Positions 35,383-44,275 of a stretch of DNA of 64,000 bases are shown here, piece by piece (the first letter of the stretch is position 1; each line of letters starts with the position of its first letter). The position numbers were made by a program, and so were the translations under genes. The notes below the pieces were generated by a model. The model was not told the origin of the DNA and made no database searches. It was given only the letters and a program-made list of their open reading frames with translations. The stretch is from an uncultured Clostridia bacterium (GTDB taxonomy: Bacteria; Bacillota; Clostridia; TANB77; CAG-508), in NCBI GenBank assembly GCA_934169725.1, contig CAKPOF010000001.1, positions 393,925 to 457,924 on the forward strand. Reading direction: 5' to 3'.

Positions 35383-36474
35383 ATGAGTAATATTTTTGAT
35401 TATATGGAATGGAGAGATATTGATATAAAAAAGGTTGAATTTAATGAGATAGATAATCTTATATTATCTAGAATATCATATTTTCCATTAGATAATTTAA
35501 TAGAAGAAGAGGAGTCTATAAAGTTAAAAGATATATATAACAGATTACTAGATAAAGATAATGTAGAAAGGTATTTACAAAAGGAAGATAAAGATTTTTT
35601 TAGAATTCTTGCTAATAGTAAAAGATTTGGAGAAATAAAGTTAACTAATTTTGAAAATAATGTAGATGAGATAAAAGAAAAGCAATTTTCGGCAGTAACA
35701 ATAGTATTACCAGATAATAGTATATATATATCATATAGGGGAACAGATAATACAATTGTTGGATGGAAAGAAGATTTTAATATGAGTTTTCAAGATTTGG
35801 TACCATCACAAATAGAAGCTGTTAATTATTTAGAAAATGTTGCTAATAGATATAGAACAAGAAAAATAATTATAGGTGGGCATTCAAAAGGTGGAAATTT
35901 AGCTGTATATGCAGCTGTGTTTTGCAATGAAAAATATAAAAAAAGAATTAAAGCAGTATATAATAATGATGGACCAGGTTTTCAAGAAAATGTTATTAAA
36001 TCAAAAGAATATAAAGAAATTGTTTCAAAGGTTCATACATATAGACCACAAACATCTATTATTGGTAAATTATTAAATCATAAAGAAAAATGTATTACAG
36101 TGAAAAGTACAGAAACAGGAATTATGCAACATGATTTATATTCATGGCAAGTACTAGGAGATAAATTTATAAGAACAGAACCAACAAATGTAAGTGACGT
36201 TATAGATAAAACTATAACTAATTGGTTAAAAGATGTTGAACCAGAACAAAGAGGTCAATTTATAGATATATTATTTGATATTTTAAACAAAACAGATGCT
36301 AAGACATTGCATGAGATGGGGAATAATTGGTTTAATAGTTCAAAAACAATACTTATGGAATATAAGAATATAGATGACCAAAGTAAAGAAATAATATCAA
36401 AGACTTTAAGTTCACTATTTTCTGCTGCAAAGGGAAATATAAAAATTCGTAGACCAAAATTCAAAAAAAATTGA
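35383..36474 (+). CDS. DUF2974 (Mbeg1-like) alpha/beta hydrolase
   Basis: 363 residues from the ATG at 35383 after GGGAGTG. The nucleophile elbow is IIIGGHSKGGNLAVYAA (GxSxG type with Ser in HSKGG), preceded by IYISYRGTDNTIVGWKEDF, the expected lipase-like oxyanion region. The likely acid and base lie in NNDGPGF and the later MQHDLYSW. These are the features of the clostridial DUF2974 family, predicted lipases or esterases. There is no secretion signal, so the substrate would be intracellular. Confidence 0.85.
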   Translation: MSNIFDYMEWRDIDIKKVEFNEIDNLILSRISYFPLDNLIEEEESIKLKDIYNRLLDKDNVERYLQKEDKDFFRILANSKRFGEIKLTNFENNVDEIKEKQFSAVTIVLPDNSIYISYRGTDNTIVGWKEDFNMSFQDLVPSQIEAVNYLENVANRYRTRKIIIGGHSKGGNLAVYAAVFCNEKYKKRIKAVYNNDGPGFQENVIKSKEYKEIVSKVHTYRPQTSIIGKLLNHKEKCITVKSTETGIMQHDLYSWQVLGDKFIRTEPTNVSDVIDKTITNWLKDVEPEQRGQFIDILFDILNKTDAKTLHEMGNNWFNSSKTILMEYKNIDDQSKEIISKTLSSLFSAAKGNIKIRRPKFKKN

Positions 36475-36500
36475 CATAATATTATAAAAAGTGATACAAT
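36471..36500 (+). promoter_or_regulatory. Promoter of the beta-CASP gene
   Basis: TTGACA (36471-36476), 18-base spacer, TACAAT (36495-36500), beginning in the stop codon of the preceding gene and 66 bases before the next start. Confidence 0.7.
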
Positions 36501-36566
36501 AGGTGTGACATAAATATGTATTATAGATTATATAATGTGGTCTATATCAAGGAAAGGAGAATTTTT

Positions 36567-38003
36567 ATGGCGAAAAATGTACGGTTCTATGCAGATATAA
36601 TGGCGTTTCATCCAGGAGTTACCGGTAGTAATTTGTTAGTAGCAGTTAATTATCCTAATGAAAAAAAGGAATATTTTTTAGTAGACTGTGGATTATTTCA
36701 AGGAGAGGAACAATATATACATTTAAATGAAAAACTTCAATTTAACCCAACAAAACTTTTGTTTGCATTGGTTACACATAACCATACAGATCATACAGGA
36801 CGGCTTCCGTTTTTAGTAAGAAAAGGTTTTAGAAAAAACATTTATCTTACTAAAGGAACAAGTCTTTTGATAGATTCAGCATTAGAAGATAGTGCAAAAA
36901 TCTTGAAAATTGATTCGAAAGTTTTAAAAAAGACTAAGAGTCCAATATATGACTTTGATGATGTAAAATGTACGTTGCCATTACTAAATGGGGTAGATTT
37001 CAACCAAACTATTCAAGTAAACGAACATATAAAAGTTACATTTTTTATGAATGGACATCTTTTTGGAGCAGCAATGATATTAGTACAAATATCATATGAA
37101 GGAGAAGAGGATATAAATATATTATTCACAGGAGACTATAATAATAAAAACATGTTTTTTGATGTTAAACCATTACATAAATGGGTAAGAGATTTACCTT
37201 TAAATATTGTCATTGAATCTACCTATGGAAATACCAAGTCAACTGATGTGAAAAAGGTATTTAAAGAAAATACGTTAAATGCTATAAATGCAAATAAAAT
37301 TGTAGTTCTACCAGTGTTTTCTTTAGGTAGAGCACAGGAAGCATTATGTGAGATAAGGAAGTGGCAAGAAGAGGGATGTTTGCCTAAAGATGTACCTATA
37401 GATCTTGCAGGAAAATTGTCTAACACATATACTAACATAATATTAAACCATGAAGATGTTTTTTATATCAAGGATGAATTGAAGAACTTTATCCCTGAAA
37501 ACTTTAACTATGTTAGTGGAGATAAGTTAAAAGATTTAATTCTAGATAAAAATAGAAAAATTATTTTAACAACATCTGGAATGGGAACAAATGGACCAGC
37601 AGCTGTGCTTTTACCAGAATATGTCAAAAATCCAAATGCAGTAATTCATTTTATGGGATATCTAGAAGAACATTCTAGAGGATACAAAATAATGAATACT
37701 CCAGAAGGAGAATGTATAGACTTTAATGGTAAAATGATTCCTAAATATGCAAAGGTGTATTCTACATCAGAATATTCTGCACATGCAAAATCTGATGAAC
37801 TAATTCAATTATTAAATCAGTTTAATAATAAAAGAATGGTTTTAATCAATCATGGAAGAATAGACATTCAGGAAGAATTTAAGAAAAAGGTTGCTCAAGA
37901 AACAGACGCAAGAGATGTAGGCGTTTTTGGTGGAAAATATGCTTACAGGATTAACCATTGGGGATATGTTAAAACATTGCCTTTAAAACTTAATATTAGT
38001 TAA
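36567..38003 (+). CDS. Metallo-beta-lactamase-fold beta-CASP RNase-like protein
   Basis: 478 residues from the ATG at 36567 after AAGGAG. The metal motif is ALVTHNHTDHTGRLPFL (HxHxDH), with later ligands in FMNGHLFGAAM, ILFTGDYNN and the C-terminal STSEYSAHAKSDELI and VLINHGR. The insert VVLPVFSLGRAQEALCEIRK and TTSGMGTNGPA are typical beta-CASP elements as in CPSF73-like nucleases. It is likely an RNA endonuclease or exonuclease; the physiological RNA is unknown. A three-hairpin region follows. Confidence 0.88.
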   Translation: MAKNVRFYADIMAFHPGVTGSNLLVAVNYPNEKKEYFLVDCGLFQGEEQYIHLNEKLQFNPTKLLFALVTHNHTDHTGRLPFLVRKGFRKNIYLTKGTSLLIDSALEDSAKILKIDSKVLKKTKSPIYDFDDVKCTLPLLNGVDFNQTIQVNEHIKVTFFMNGHLFGAAMILVQISYEGEEDINILFTGDYNNKNMFFDVKPLHKWVRDLPLNIVIESTYGNTKSTDVKKVFKENTLNAINANKIVVLPVFSLGRAQEALCEIRKWQEEGCLPKDVPIDLAGKLSNTYTNIILNHEDVFYIKDELKNFIPENFNYVSGDKLKDLILDKNRKIILTTSGMGTNGPAAVLLPEYVKNPNAVIHFMGYLEEHSRGYKIMNTPEGECIDFNGKMIPKYAKVYSTSEYSAHAKSDELIQLLNQFNNKRMVLINHGRIDIQEEFKKKVAQETDARDVGVFGGKYAYRINHWGYVKTLPLKLNIS

Positions 38004-38020
38004 TAAAAATTCTAGTTTGT

Positions 38021-38085
38021 GAAGAAAGTCTAGTTTTAGACTTTCTTCTTTATATACTAGGAAATGAGAAATTTCCTAGTATATA
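38021..38085 (+). terminator. Double hairpin: terminator plus long palindrome
   Basis: First hairpin: GAAGAAAGTCTA (38021-38032) with TAGACTTTCTTC (38037-38048), then TTTA. Second: TATATACTAGGAAAT (38051-38065) with ATTTCCTAGTATATA (38071-38085), a perfect 15-bp stem. The first probably ends the beta-CASP gene transcript; the second is unexplained. Confidence 0.8.
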
Positions 38086-38110
38086 AAGGTACTGTAATCG
38101 CTATTGCCTT

Positions 38111-38187
38111 TGAGATTTTCTCCTTTTAGTCGAAAACTCAAATCGGCGAGAACAAAGGGTGACCTAAAGTCACTTTGTTCAATTTTT
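38111..38187. other. Further hairpins before the HAD gene
   Basis: One imperfect hairpin pairs TGAGATTTTC with GAAAACTCA (38111-38139). Another pairs GAACAAAGGGTGAC (38150-38163) with GTCACTTTGTTC (38169-38180) with two unpaired G, followed by AATTTTTCATTG and a T-run. Similar GAACAAAG and CTAGTATAT words recur near 49.6 kb. Confidence 0.5.
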
Positions 38188-38252
38188 CATTGTTTTTTTA
38201 AATAAAAAATGATAAAATGTTGAAAAATAAAAAAGTAAAGGATATGGATATA

Positions 38253-39054
38253 ATGTATAAAATAGTTTTTATAGATATAGATGGAACTTTAAGAAATGAT
38301 AAAAAAGAAATTACAGAAAGAACAAAAAAAGCAATAAAAAATGCGGTAAACAATGGAATATATATAGTTATTTGTTCAGGAAGATATAGAAAATTTACTG
38401 AAAAAATAAGTAAAGAAGCTTTGGCAAGTAGATACATAATTAATTGCAATGGGGGAGAAGTATATGACTACAATAATAACAAAATAATATATGAAAATAA
38501 CATTCCAGAAAAAGATGTAATAGAACTTTATAATATTGCAAATAGAAATGATGTACAATATATTATAAATTTAAAAGATAAAAGAGTAATAAATCATTAT
38601 AATAGTAATGATGATACAGATGAATTAAATATGCCAATAGAAAAATTTGTATTAGAAAATGCAACAAATCAATGTGTTTTTATAGATAATAATTTAGAAA
38701 AAATACAGAATGTAAAAAATGAGATTGAAAAAAATGACGAATTAAAAATTACAAATCTTTCAAAAGATTTAGTAACAAATAAACACAGCACAAATAAACC
38801 ATTGTTTTTTGATGTTACACAAAAAAACACAAGTAAAGGAAATGGAATAAAAAAACTATGTGAATTTTTAAAAATAGATTTAAAATATAGTGTAGCAATA
38901 GGAGATAACTATAATGATATACCAATGTTTGATGTTGTACGGACATAGTGTGGCAATGGGAAATGCTCCAGATAAAATAAAAGAAATGGTTAATGAAGTG
39001 ACAGATAGTAATAATGAAGATGGTGTAGCAAAATTTTTAGAAAAAATAATTTAA
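38253..39054 (+). pseudogene. Cof-type HAD hydrolase with a frameshift near the 3' end
   Basis: The reading frame from MYKIVFIDIDGTLRND (HAD motif I) through ICSGRY (motif II) to AIGDNYNDIPMFD (motif IV) breaks at about 38937. One extra base puts a TAG in frame after FDVVRT. In the next frame the family C-terminus continues exactly (YGHSVAMGNAPDKIKEM ... FLEKII) to the TAA at 39052. The repaired protein would be about 266 residues, normal for Cof-type sugar-phosphatases. The truncated form still holds all four catalytic motifs, so it might retain function. Sequencing error is an alternative. Confidence 0.85.
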
Positions 39055-39138
39055 AATCATTTAGTTGATAAAATAAAAATGGTACAAAATTCATAATAAT
39101 TCATAATATATATAAATTTATGGAAGGAGTTTATATTT

Positions 39139-39288
39139 ATGGATTATGAATTAATGATGAATGGAAATGTAAAGATTGGACAACGAGCACCTGAGTTTAA
39201 AGCAACTACAACTATGGGAAATATTGAACTTAAACAATATTTACGGCAAATGGTTAATTTTATTTTCACATCCGGGAGATTTTACGCC
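39139..39288 (+). pseudogene. Peroxiredoxin, 5' part, cut by the integrated element
   Basis: After a good GGAAGGAG site the frame starts MDYELMMNGNVKIGQRAPEF and TTTMGNIELKQY, a Prx6-type peroxiredoxin N-terminus. Near 39240 one extra base shifts the frame; in the shifted frame the sequence continues YGKWLILFSHPGDFTP, the canonical run up to the peroxidatic cysteine. It ends at the element boundary (CC of the Pro codon). The rest of the gene resumes at 46447 with VCTTEMIAF. Confidence 0.9.
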
Positions 39289-39305
39289 CGTAAAGTCTTA
39301 ATCTT
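39281..39305. promoter_or_regulatory. attL of the serine-recombinase element
   Basis: The shared core TTTACGCC (39281-39288) is followed by the element arm CGTAAAGTCTTAATCTT (39289-39305). This arm is the mirror of the arm at the other end (ACTTTACG and AAGAT match, inverted). See attR. Confidence 0.82.
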
Positions 39306-39462
39306 TGGATGAATAAATAAAATGCATGGTATTGCTAAAGTTTTTAATATCAAAATAAGCTTAAGTCCATAGTTGTTTATTGATTAGATAAATTATAGTA
39401 AAGCCAGTTAAAAATGGCACAGAATTGATTGTGGAGCGATTGATTAGAAAGAAAGAGGAGTA

Positions 39463-39825
39463 TTGAAAGAATTTAAAGGAATATGGATACCATATGATGT
39501 ACTAGTAGATAAAAAATTAAATGATAAAGAAAAAATAATATATTCAATGATTATATATTTAAGCAAGGAAAATGAATGTGTGATGTCAAATTTTGAAGCA
39601 AGGGAAGAAGAATTAGCTTTTATAGATGAGACAGATAAAAAATTTATGAACCAAGATAAAGCAAATAAAAGTAAAAAATATAAATCTTTAAATGCAAAAA
39701 CTGAGAAAATACCATATAGTTTTTATGAACTAAAAAATGATATTATAAAATTATTAAACGATTATATTGAAACAACTGATTATGAAAGTTACTATTTTTA
39801 TAAAAATAGTATTTTGCAGGTTTAA
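39463..39825 (+). CDS. Replication-protein-like HTH protein, truncated
   Basis: 120 residues starting at a TTG after AGAGGAG. The first 40 residues (FKGIWIPYDVLVDKKLNDKE, then KIIYSMIIYLSKENECVMSN) match the start of winged-helix replication initiator or replisome-organiser proteins of plasmids and phages. After that the similarity stops and a short unrelated-looking remainder follows, so the gene is probably an internal deletion remnant. This hints that the element once replicated as an episome. Confidence 0.55.
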   Translation: MKEFKGIWIPYDVLVDKKLNDKEKIIYSMIIYLSKENECVMSNFEAREEELAFIDETDKKFMNQDKANKSKKYKSLNAKTEKIPYSFYELKNDIIKLLNDYIETTDYESYYFYKNSILQV

Positions 39826-39867
39826 AAGATGGAATTAATTTGAAAGAAGAAATTAAATAAAAGGTAA

Positions 39868-39905
39868 AAAACAAGTATAAATTGAAATATTTATGCTTGT
39901 TTTTT
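39868..39905 (+). terminator. Terminator after the Rep-like remnant
   Basis: Arms AAAACAAGTATAAAT (39868-39882) and ATTTATGCTTGTTTT (39889-39903) with one G-U; T-run follows. Confidence 0.85.
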
Positions 39906-40188
39906 GCTTAAAAGTGGTGAACTACAAAAGTCTACTCCATTTTTAAAGAGCACCCTGCTAAAAGCCACGCTTTTAGGTGGATACTGGGATTAGAGACGTC
40001 TCCCTGATCTTGCAAAATTATAAAGACTAATTTTGTAAAAAGATACTTGAAAAAATGGAAAAATATGATAAAATATTTATGTCAACATTTATTGCAAAAG
40101 TTAATATTGTAATATTAACAGAATAAGTGAGACTGTTATTATGAAAGGAGGATAGTCATATTTTATTTAACCATGAAAGGAGTAAAAA
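39906..40188 (+). other. Structured noncoding leader of the element's enzyme operon
   Basis: No gene is seen. Features: a hairpin CTAAAAGC/GCTTTTAG with flanking CACC/GGTG, then GAGACGTCTC (a perfect 10-bp palindrome), both in unusually GC-rich sequence (about 39948-40012). A promoter-like TTGAAA (40047-40052) and TAAAAT (40069-40074) with a 16-base spacer. A 20-base dyad GTTAATATT-GT-AATATTAAC (40100-40119), a likely operator. The word ATGAAAGGAG occurs twice (from 40141 and 40174), the first opening a four-codon reading frame. Confidence 0.45.
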
Positions 40189-42243
40189 ATGGAACGGAAT
40201 GAAATACAAGCCTTAGAGGCAAATTTTAGAGCAAGTAATTTTTTATCTGTTGCGCAACTTTTTTTAAATTCTAATGTCGATATAAAAAAATTAAAGCGAG
40301 AGGATTTAAAAGAAAAAGTTTTTGGACATTGGGGATGTTGCCCTGGAATTAACTATTTTTATGCACATATCAACAGGTTTATTAGAAAAACCAAAATAGA
40401 GCCTAATATTATTATAGGTACAGGACACAGTTCGCCTGCGTTAATATCAAACCTTTATATAAATGGAAGTTTAGGAAAAATGTATCCTAAATATAGGCAT
40501 GGTTTGGAAGGAATGAACAATCTTATTAGTGATTTTGGTAAGAATATGATTTTGCAAACTGAAATTTCTCCTTTATTGCCAGGAGTAATATTAGCTGGTG
40601 GAGAATTAGGAAATGCAATATCTGTTAGTATGGGAACAGTTATCAATAATCCCAAACAAACAACTTTAACAATTGTTGGAGATGGAGAATTTGAAGCTGG
40701 AACTACACTTTCTTCTTTATTATGTAATCAGTTGATAAATCCTAAAAATGATGGCTTCTTAGTAATTATGATAAATTTAAATGGGTATAAAATGACAAGT
40801 AGATCTTTAATAAGTCTAAATGAAGATTTTGCAGGAGTACTTGAAAGTTTTGGATATGAAGTATTTAATACCTCTATAAATAATCATGAAAAAACTGGGA
40901 GAATCTTTGACGAGATTGCAAACCGTCAAAAAGAATGGTATGCAGGAGAAAAAACAAAAATTCCTATTGTGATACTGAAATCGCCAAAAGGATTTTCAGC
41001 TCCAGAAACGATAGACGGATTAGCGTTTGTAAATAGCCATCTGAGTCATAAAGTTTCTACACTCAAAATACCAAAAGATATTAAAAATTCTGTAGAAACT
41101 ATTCAAAAATGGTTGATGAGCTATAAACCTGAATCATTATTTGTTAATGGAGTACCTAGCAATATGATTTTAGAAAATATTCCTAAAATCAAAAAGAATA
41201 ATGTAGAAAAGAATATTAGAAGTGCAAAAAGAATTAACATTAATAGTTTTCCATCAAACGAAATGAAAGCATTATCAAAATATTTTATAGAATCTACTGA
41301 TGAAGATTTTTTGATTTTCAGTCCTGATGAATCTATTTCAAATGGACTAAATGATTTTGTAAACCAATATGGGATACGGTATAATGCAGAAATTGATAGT
41401 TCTATAAGGGTAAAAGAAAAAGGAAGAATTGTCGAATTTCTAAATGAAGTGATATGTATAACTATGTTATATGGATACTTGAATAATGGAGGAGATGGAG
41501 TATTTATTACTTATGAAGCTTTTTCACCATTAGTTTCTAGTTTCTTATCACAATGTTATAAATTTTATAAGCAACAAAAAGAAGGAAATCTAAAAGAAAT
41601 ACACAATTCTTTAAAAATTATTATCACTAGTTTAGGATGGAGAAATACTTACACACACCAAAATCCAGATTTATTGAATACACTATTAAGTAAAGAATCT
41701 GAATATGTTAAAATTTATTTTCCATCAGAAGCAAAACAAGCAATTCTTTGTTTTGAAGAGATGAAACGAGCTAAAAATTCTATACAAGTGTTATATCTTA
41801 CTAAAACAGATGAAAATACCTATAGAGCAATGGAACAGGCTAAAACAGATGTCAAAAGAGGATATTGGATTAAGAAGTTTAAGAATTCAAATAGTTCTAA
41901 TAGAATCTTATTAATAGCAATAGGAGATATTATAACTAATGAATGTTTAAAAGCTTCAGAATTAATATCTGATAGAAATATTGATATCTTAAGTGTAATA
42001 AAATCAGATTGTTTACAAGAACTAAATATAGATATAAAAAAATATCATAAAGTTCTAGTGTATTGTACTGGATATTGTGATATAATCCGAGGTGAATTAT
42101 CTAAAATGTTTGATACAACAAAGTGGCTATTTAAAGGTTATAACGATTCTACATATGGTACATATAAAAATGTACTTGAAAGTAATGGAATCGATATACA
42201 AAGTATAACAAGAGATATTAAGGAGGATTATTATGAACTTTAG
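40189..42243 (+). CDS. Divergent phosphoketolase-like ThDP enzyme
   Basis: 684 residues, against about 790-830 for true xylulose-5-P/fructose-6-P phosphoketolases. The family's active-site residues are kept: H47 (FGHWGCCPGIN), H60 (YAHINR), H80 (GTGHSSPA), the ThDP motif GDGEFEAG (164-171) with the downstream NLNGYK, SHLSHKV for the later histidine, VEFLNE for the catalytic Glu and GWRNTYTHQNPD. The surrounding sequence is far from canonical (GHWGCCPG rather than GHWGTSPG; GHSSPA rather than GHGGPA). It probably cleaves or transfers a keto-sugar-like substrate, but which one is open. Overlaps the methyltransferase by 11 bases. Confidence 0.8.
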   Translation: MERNEIQALEANFRASNFLSVAQLFLNSNVDIKKLKREDLKEKVFGHWGCCPGINYFYAHINRFIRKTKIEPNIIIGTGHSSPALISNLYINGSLGKMYPKYRHGLEGMNNLISDFGKNMILQTEISPLLPGVILAGGELGNAISVSMGTVINNPKQTTLTIVGDGEFEAGTTLSSLLCNQLINPKNDGFLVIMINLNGYKMTSRSLISLNEDFAGVLESFGYEVFNTSINNHEKTGRIFDEIANRQKEWYAGEKTKIPIVILKSPKGFSAPETIDGLAFVNSHLSHKVSTLKIPKDIKNSVETIQKWLMSYKPESLFVNGVPSNMILENIPKIKKNNVEKNIRSAKRININSFPSNEMKALSKYFIESTDEDFLIFSPDESISNGLNDFVNQYGIRYNAEIDSSIRVKEKGRIVEFLNEVICITMLYGYLNNGGDGVFITYEAFSPLVSSFLSQCYKFYKQQKEGNLKEIHNSLKIIITSLGWRNTYTHQNPDLLNTLLSKESEYVKIYFPSEAKQAILCFEEMKRAKNSIQVLYLTKTDENTYRAMEQAKTDVKRGYWIKKFKNSNSSNRILLIAIGDIITNECLKASELISDRNIDILSVIKSDCLQELNIDIKKYHKVLVYCTGYCDIIRGELSKMFDTTKWLFKGYNDSTYGTYKNVLESNGIDIQSITRDIKEDYYEL

Positions 42244-43102
42244 AGGAGAAAAACTATTTGATGCATCTTTTGACAAATTTGCAAAGACCTATGATGATGT
42301 TAGACCAAGGTATCCTATCCAATTGTACAAAGATATTCAGAAATTTTGTGATATTTCATCTCAGACTAATCTACTTGAGATAGGAACAGGAAGTGGAATT
42401 GCAACAGAAGAAATTGCAAAACTAAACCCAGAAATTATCACAGTAGAACCAGGAGAAAACTTGGTAGAAGTTGCAAGGCAGAACTTATCAAAATATCGCA
42501 ATATTAAATTTATTTGTGATACATTTGAAAATTGCGATTTTAAAGAAAGTCAATTTGATATTATTTTATCAGCGACTACTTTCCATTGGTTAGAGAAGGA
42601 AAGTAAATACTATGATTGCTATAAATATTTAAAAGATAATGGCTTTTTGGTATTATTCTGGAATAGCTTTTGCCGTGAAAACTCGCAAATTATGAAAGAA
42701 ATTGATGAAGTTTATGCTAGAAATTTATCTGAGACATATGAAAGAAAATCTGATGTTAACAGAGGTGTTTTAGATAAGGTAATAAAAAGAGAACAAGAAT
42801 TAATTCAAAATGAATATTTCTACGTTTCAGCATTAAAGAGATATAAGTCTGAATATCAATATAATGCTGATAGTTACGTAGCACTGTTAAATACCTATCC
42901 TAAAATCATAAAGTTGAAATCAGAGGTACGAGATAAGTTTTTAGAAGAAATAAAGGAAGTAATCGTAAAAAATGGAAACAGAATAACAATACCTATTTTA
43001 ACAAGTTTATATATTTGCAGGAAAAGGGAGCAATTTACTAATGATTTAGGTTGCCAAAAAGCAAATTTATATTCTTCAGAAAAAATAGACATGAGCTTAT
43101 AA
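42233..43102 (+). CDS. Class I SAM-dependent methyltransferase
   Basis: 289 residues. Motif I is LLEIGTGSGIATEEI (47-61), followed by the acidic VEPGENLVEVARQNL, motif post-I FENCDFKESQFDIILSATTF and HWLEKESKYYDCYKYLKDNG. The start MFDASFDKFAKTYDDVRPRYP-like region (DASFDKFAKTYDDVRPRYP) is common in small-molecule methyltransferases of this fold. Substrate unknown. It overlaps the phosphoketolase-like gene and precedes the radical SAM gene by 13 bases: one operon. Confidence 0.85.
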   Translation: MNFRGEKLFDASFDKFAKTYDDVRPRYPIQLYKDIQKFCDISSQTNLLEIGTGSGIATEEIAKLNPEIITVEPGENLVEVARQNLSKYRNIKFICDTFENCDFKESQFDIILSATTFHWLEKESKYYDCYKYLKDNGFLVLFWNSFCRENSQIMKEIDEVYARNLSETYERKSDVNRGVLDKVIKREQELIQNEYFYVSALKRYKSEYQYNADSYVALLNTYPKIIKLKSEVRDKFLEEIKEVIVKNGNRITIPILTSLYICRKREQFTNDLGCQKANLYSSEKIDMSL

Positions 43103-43115
43103 GGAGGAATTTATT

Positions 43116-44216
43116 ATGATCAAAAACTTTGAAGAATTGATAACTTTGTCGAAAAAATATGGAGTACCAAAAGAAGATATCTTATTTATGGATATGAATT
43201 TAAGTGGTCTCAATGCAACAGATGATTTAGATCGGGTTAGATTTGCTTTAAAATTAGATATTAATAATGGATTACTTGATTTAGCAAGTAAAAAATTAAT
43301 TGAAAATTATTATTTTGCTTTACCGGTTAAATCAGATTCCAATTATCATGTCAATGATAATAAATTGATGTTTAAAGATGAAATGATTGTAGGTGAAGTT
43401 GGAACATTAACAGAAGATTTCTGTGATTCTTCTTATTCAAGAAGAGGAGGAACAGTATTGAATGTTAATCCAAATGCACGTACTTCTTGTAGAGGGTGTA
43501 AGTTTTGTTATACAGCATATCAGACAGCAAGAGACAAGAAAAAGTTGACTGATAGAAAATCACTTGAAGAATTTTTTGATAAATGGTTACTTAGTCATAA
43601 AATTTCTGATTTTAGTCATGTATTACAAATTGCTATTGTGACAGGCTGTTTTGATTTGGAACAAGATGTAGTGAATTTTTTATTATTATTAAATGAGGTA
43701 CTTAAAAAGTATTCGTTTAAAGGAGAGATATTCTATCTTGGTTCACAAATAACTACAAGAGAATCATTAGAAAAGCTTTTGCCTATAAAAAAATTTGGAT
43801 ATTGTATTTCTTTGGAATGCTTTGAAAATCGAGAATATTTTTTAAGAGATAAAAAAAGAAAATTTACATTAGAAAATATAATTGAAACATTATACATCTC
43901 TAAAGAATTGGGATTCCGAACTAATTTTACTTATATCGTAGGATTAGAAGATTTGGAAACTATAAAGAAAAATTTTGAAAAAATGATTCATTATATTAAT
44001 AGTTTCCCAATTATCAATATTTTTCAAGAGCATAAATATCATAAAGGGATTAGGCATGAAACTGCAAATAATATGGAATATTATCTACAAGCTAGGAAAA
44101 TTATGGAGGAAATATTCTTACCGACTGAAATGAGACCTAGGCCTTGGGAAGATTATCGTTCTTTATGGTATCTAAAATTTGCAAATGAAGAATTGAATGA
44201 TATTCGCACACCATAA
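43116..44216 (+). CDS. Radical SAM-like protein with CX2CX2C motif
   Basis: 366 residues. The cluster motif is C125-R-G-C128-K-F-C131 followed by YTAYQT, giving CX2CX2C rather than the canonical CX3CX2C. Downstream strands look like a radical SAM barrel: HVLQIAIVTGCFDLEQDVVN, EIFYLGSQITTRESLEKL, GYCISLECFENREYFLRDK and GFRTNFTYIVGLEDLETIKK. The C-terminal IFQEHKYHKGIRHETANN and MRPRPWEDYRSLWY are conserved-looking but unassigned. An N-terminal domain of about 110 residues precedes the motif. Last gene of the element's enzyme operon. Confidence 0.8.
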   Translation: MIKNFEELITLSKKYGVPKEDILFMDMNLSGLNATDDLDRVRFALKLDINNGLLDLASKKLIENYYFALPVKSDSNYHVNDNKLMFKDEMIVGEVGTLTEDFCDSSYSRRGGTVLNVNPNARTSCRGCKFCYTAYQTARDKKKLTDRKSLEEFFDKWLLSHKISDFSHVLQIAIVTGCFDLEQDVVNFLLLLNEVLKKYSFKGEIFYLGSQITTRESLEKLLPIKKFGYCISLECFENREYFLRDKKRKFTLENIIETLYISKELGFRTNFTYIVGLEDLETIKKNFEKMIHYINSFPIINIFQEHKYHKGIRHETANNMEYYLQARKIMEEIFLPTEMRPRPWEDYRSLWYLKFANEELNDIRTP

Positions 44217-44226
44217 TAATAGTTAA

Positions 44227-44275
44227 AATAAATCGAACCTATTATCTTAATTAAGAGTAGGTTCGATTTATTATG
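44227..44275 (+). terminator. Terminator of the element's enzyme operon
   Basis: Perfect 15-bp stem AATAAATCGAACCTA (44227-44241) and TAGGTTCGATTTATT (44258-44272), 16-base loop. It lacks a long T-run (TTATTATG). Confidence 0.8.
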
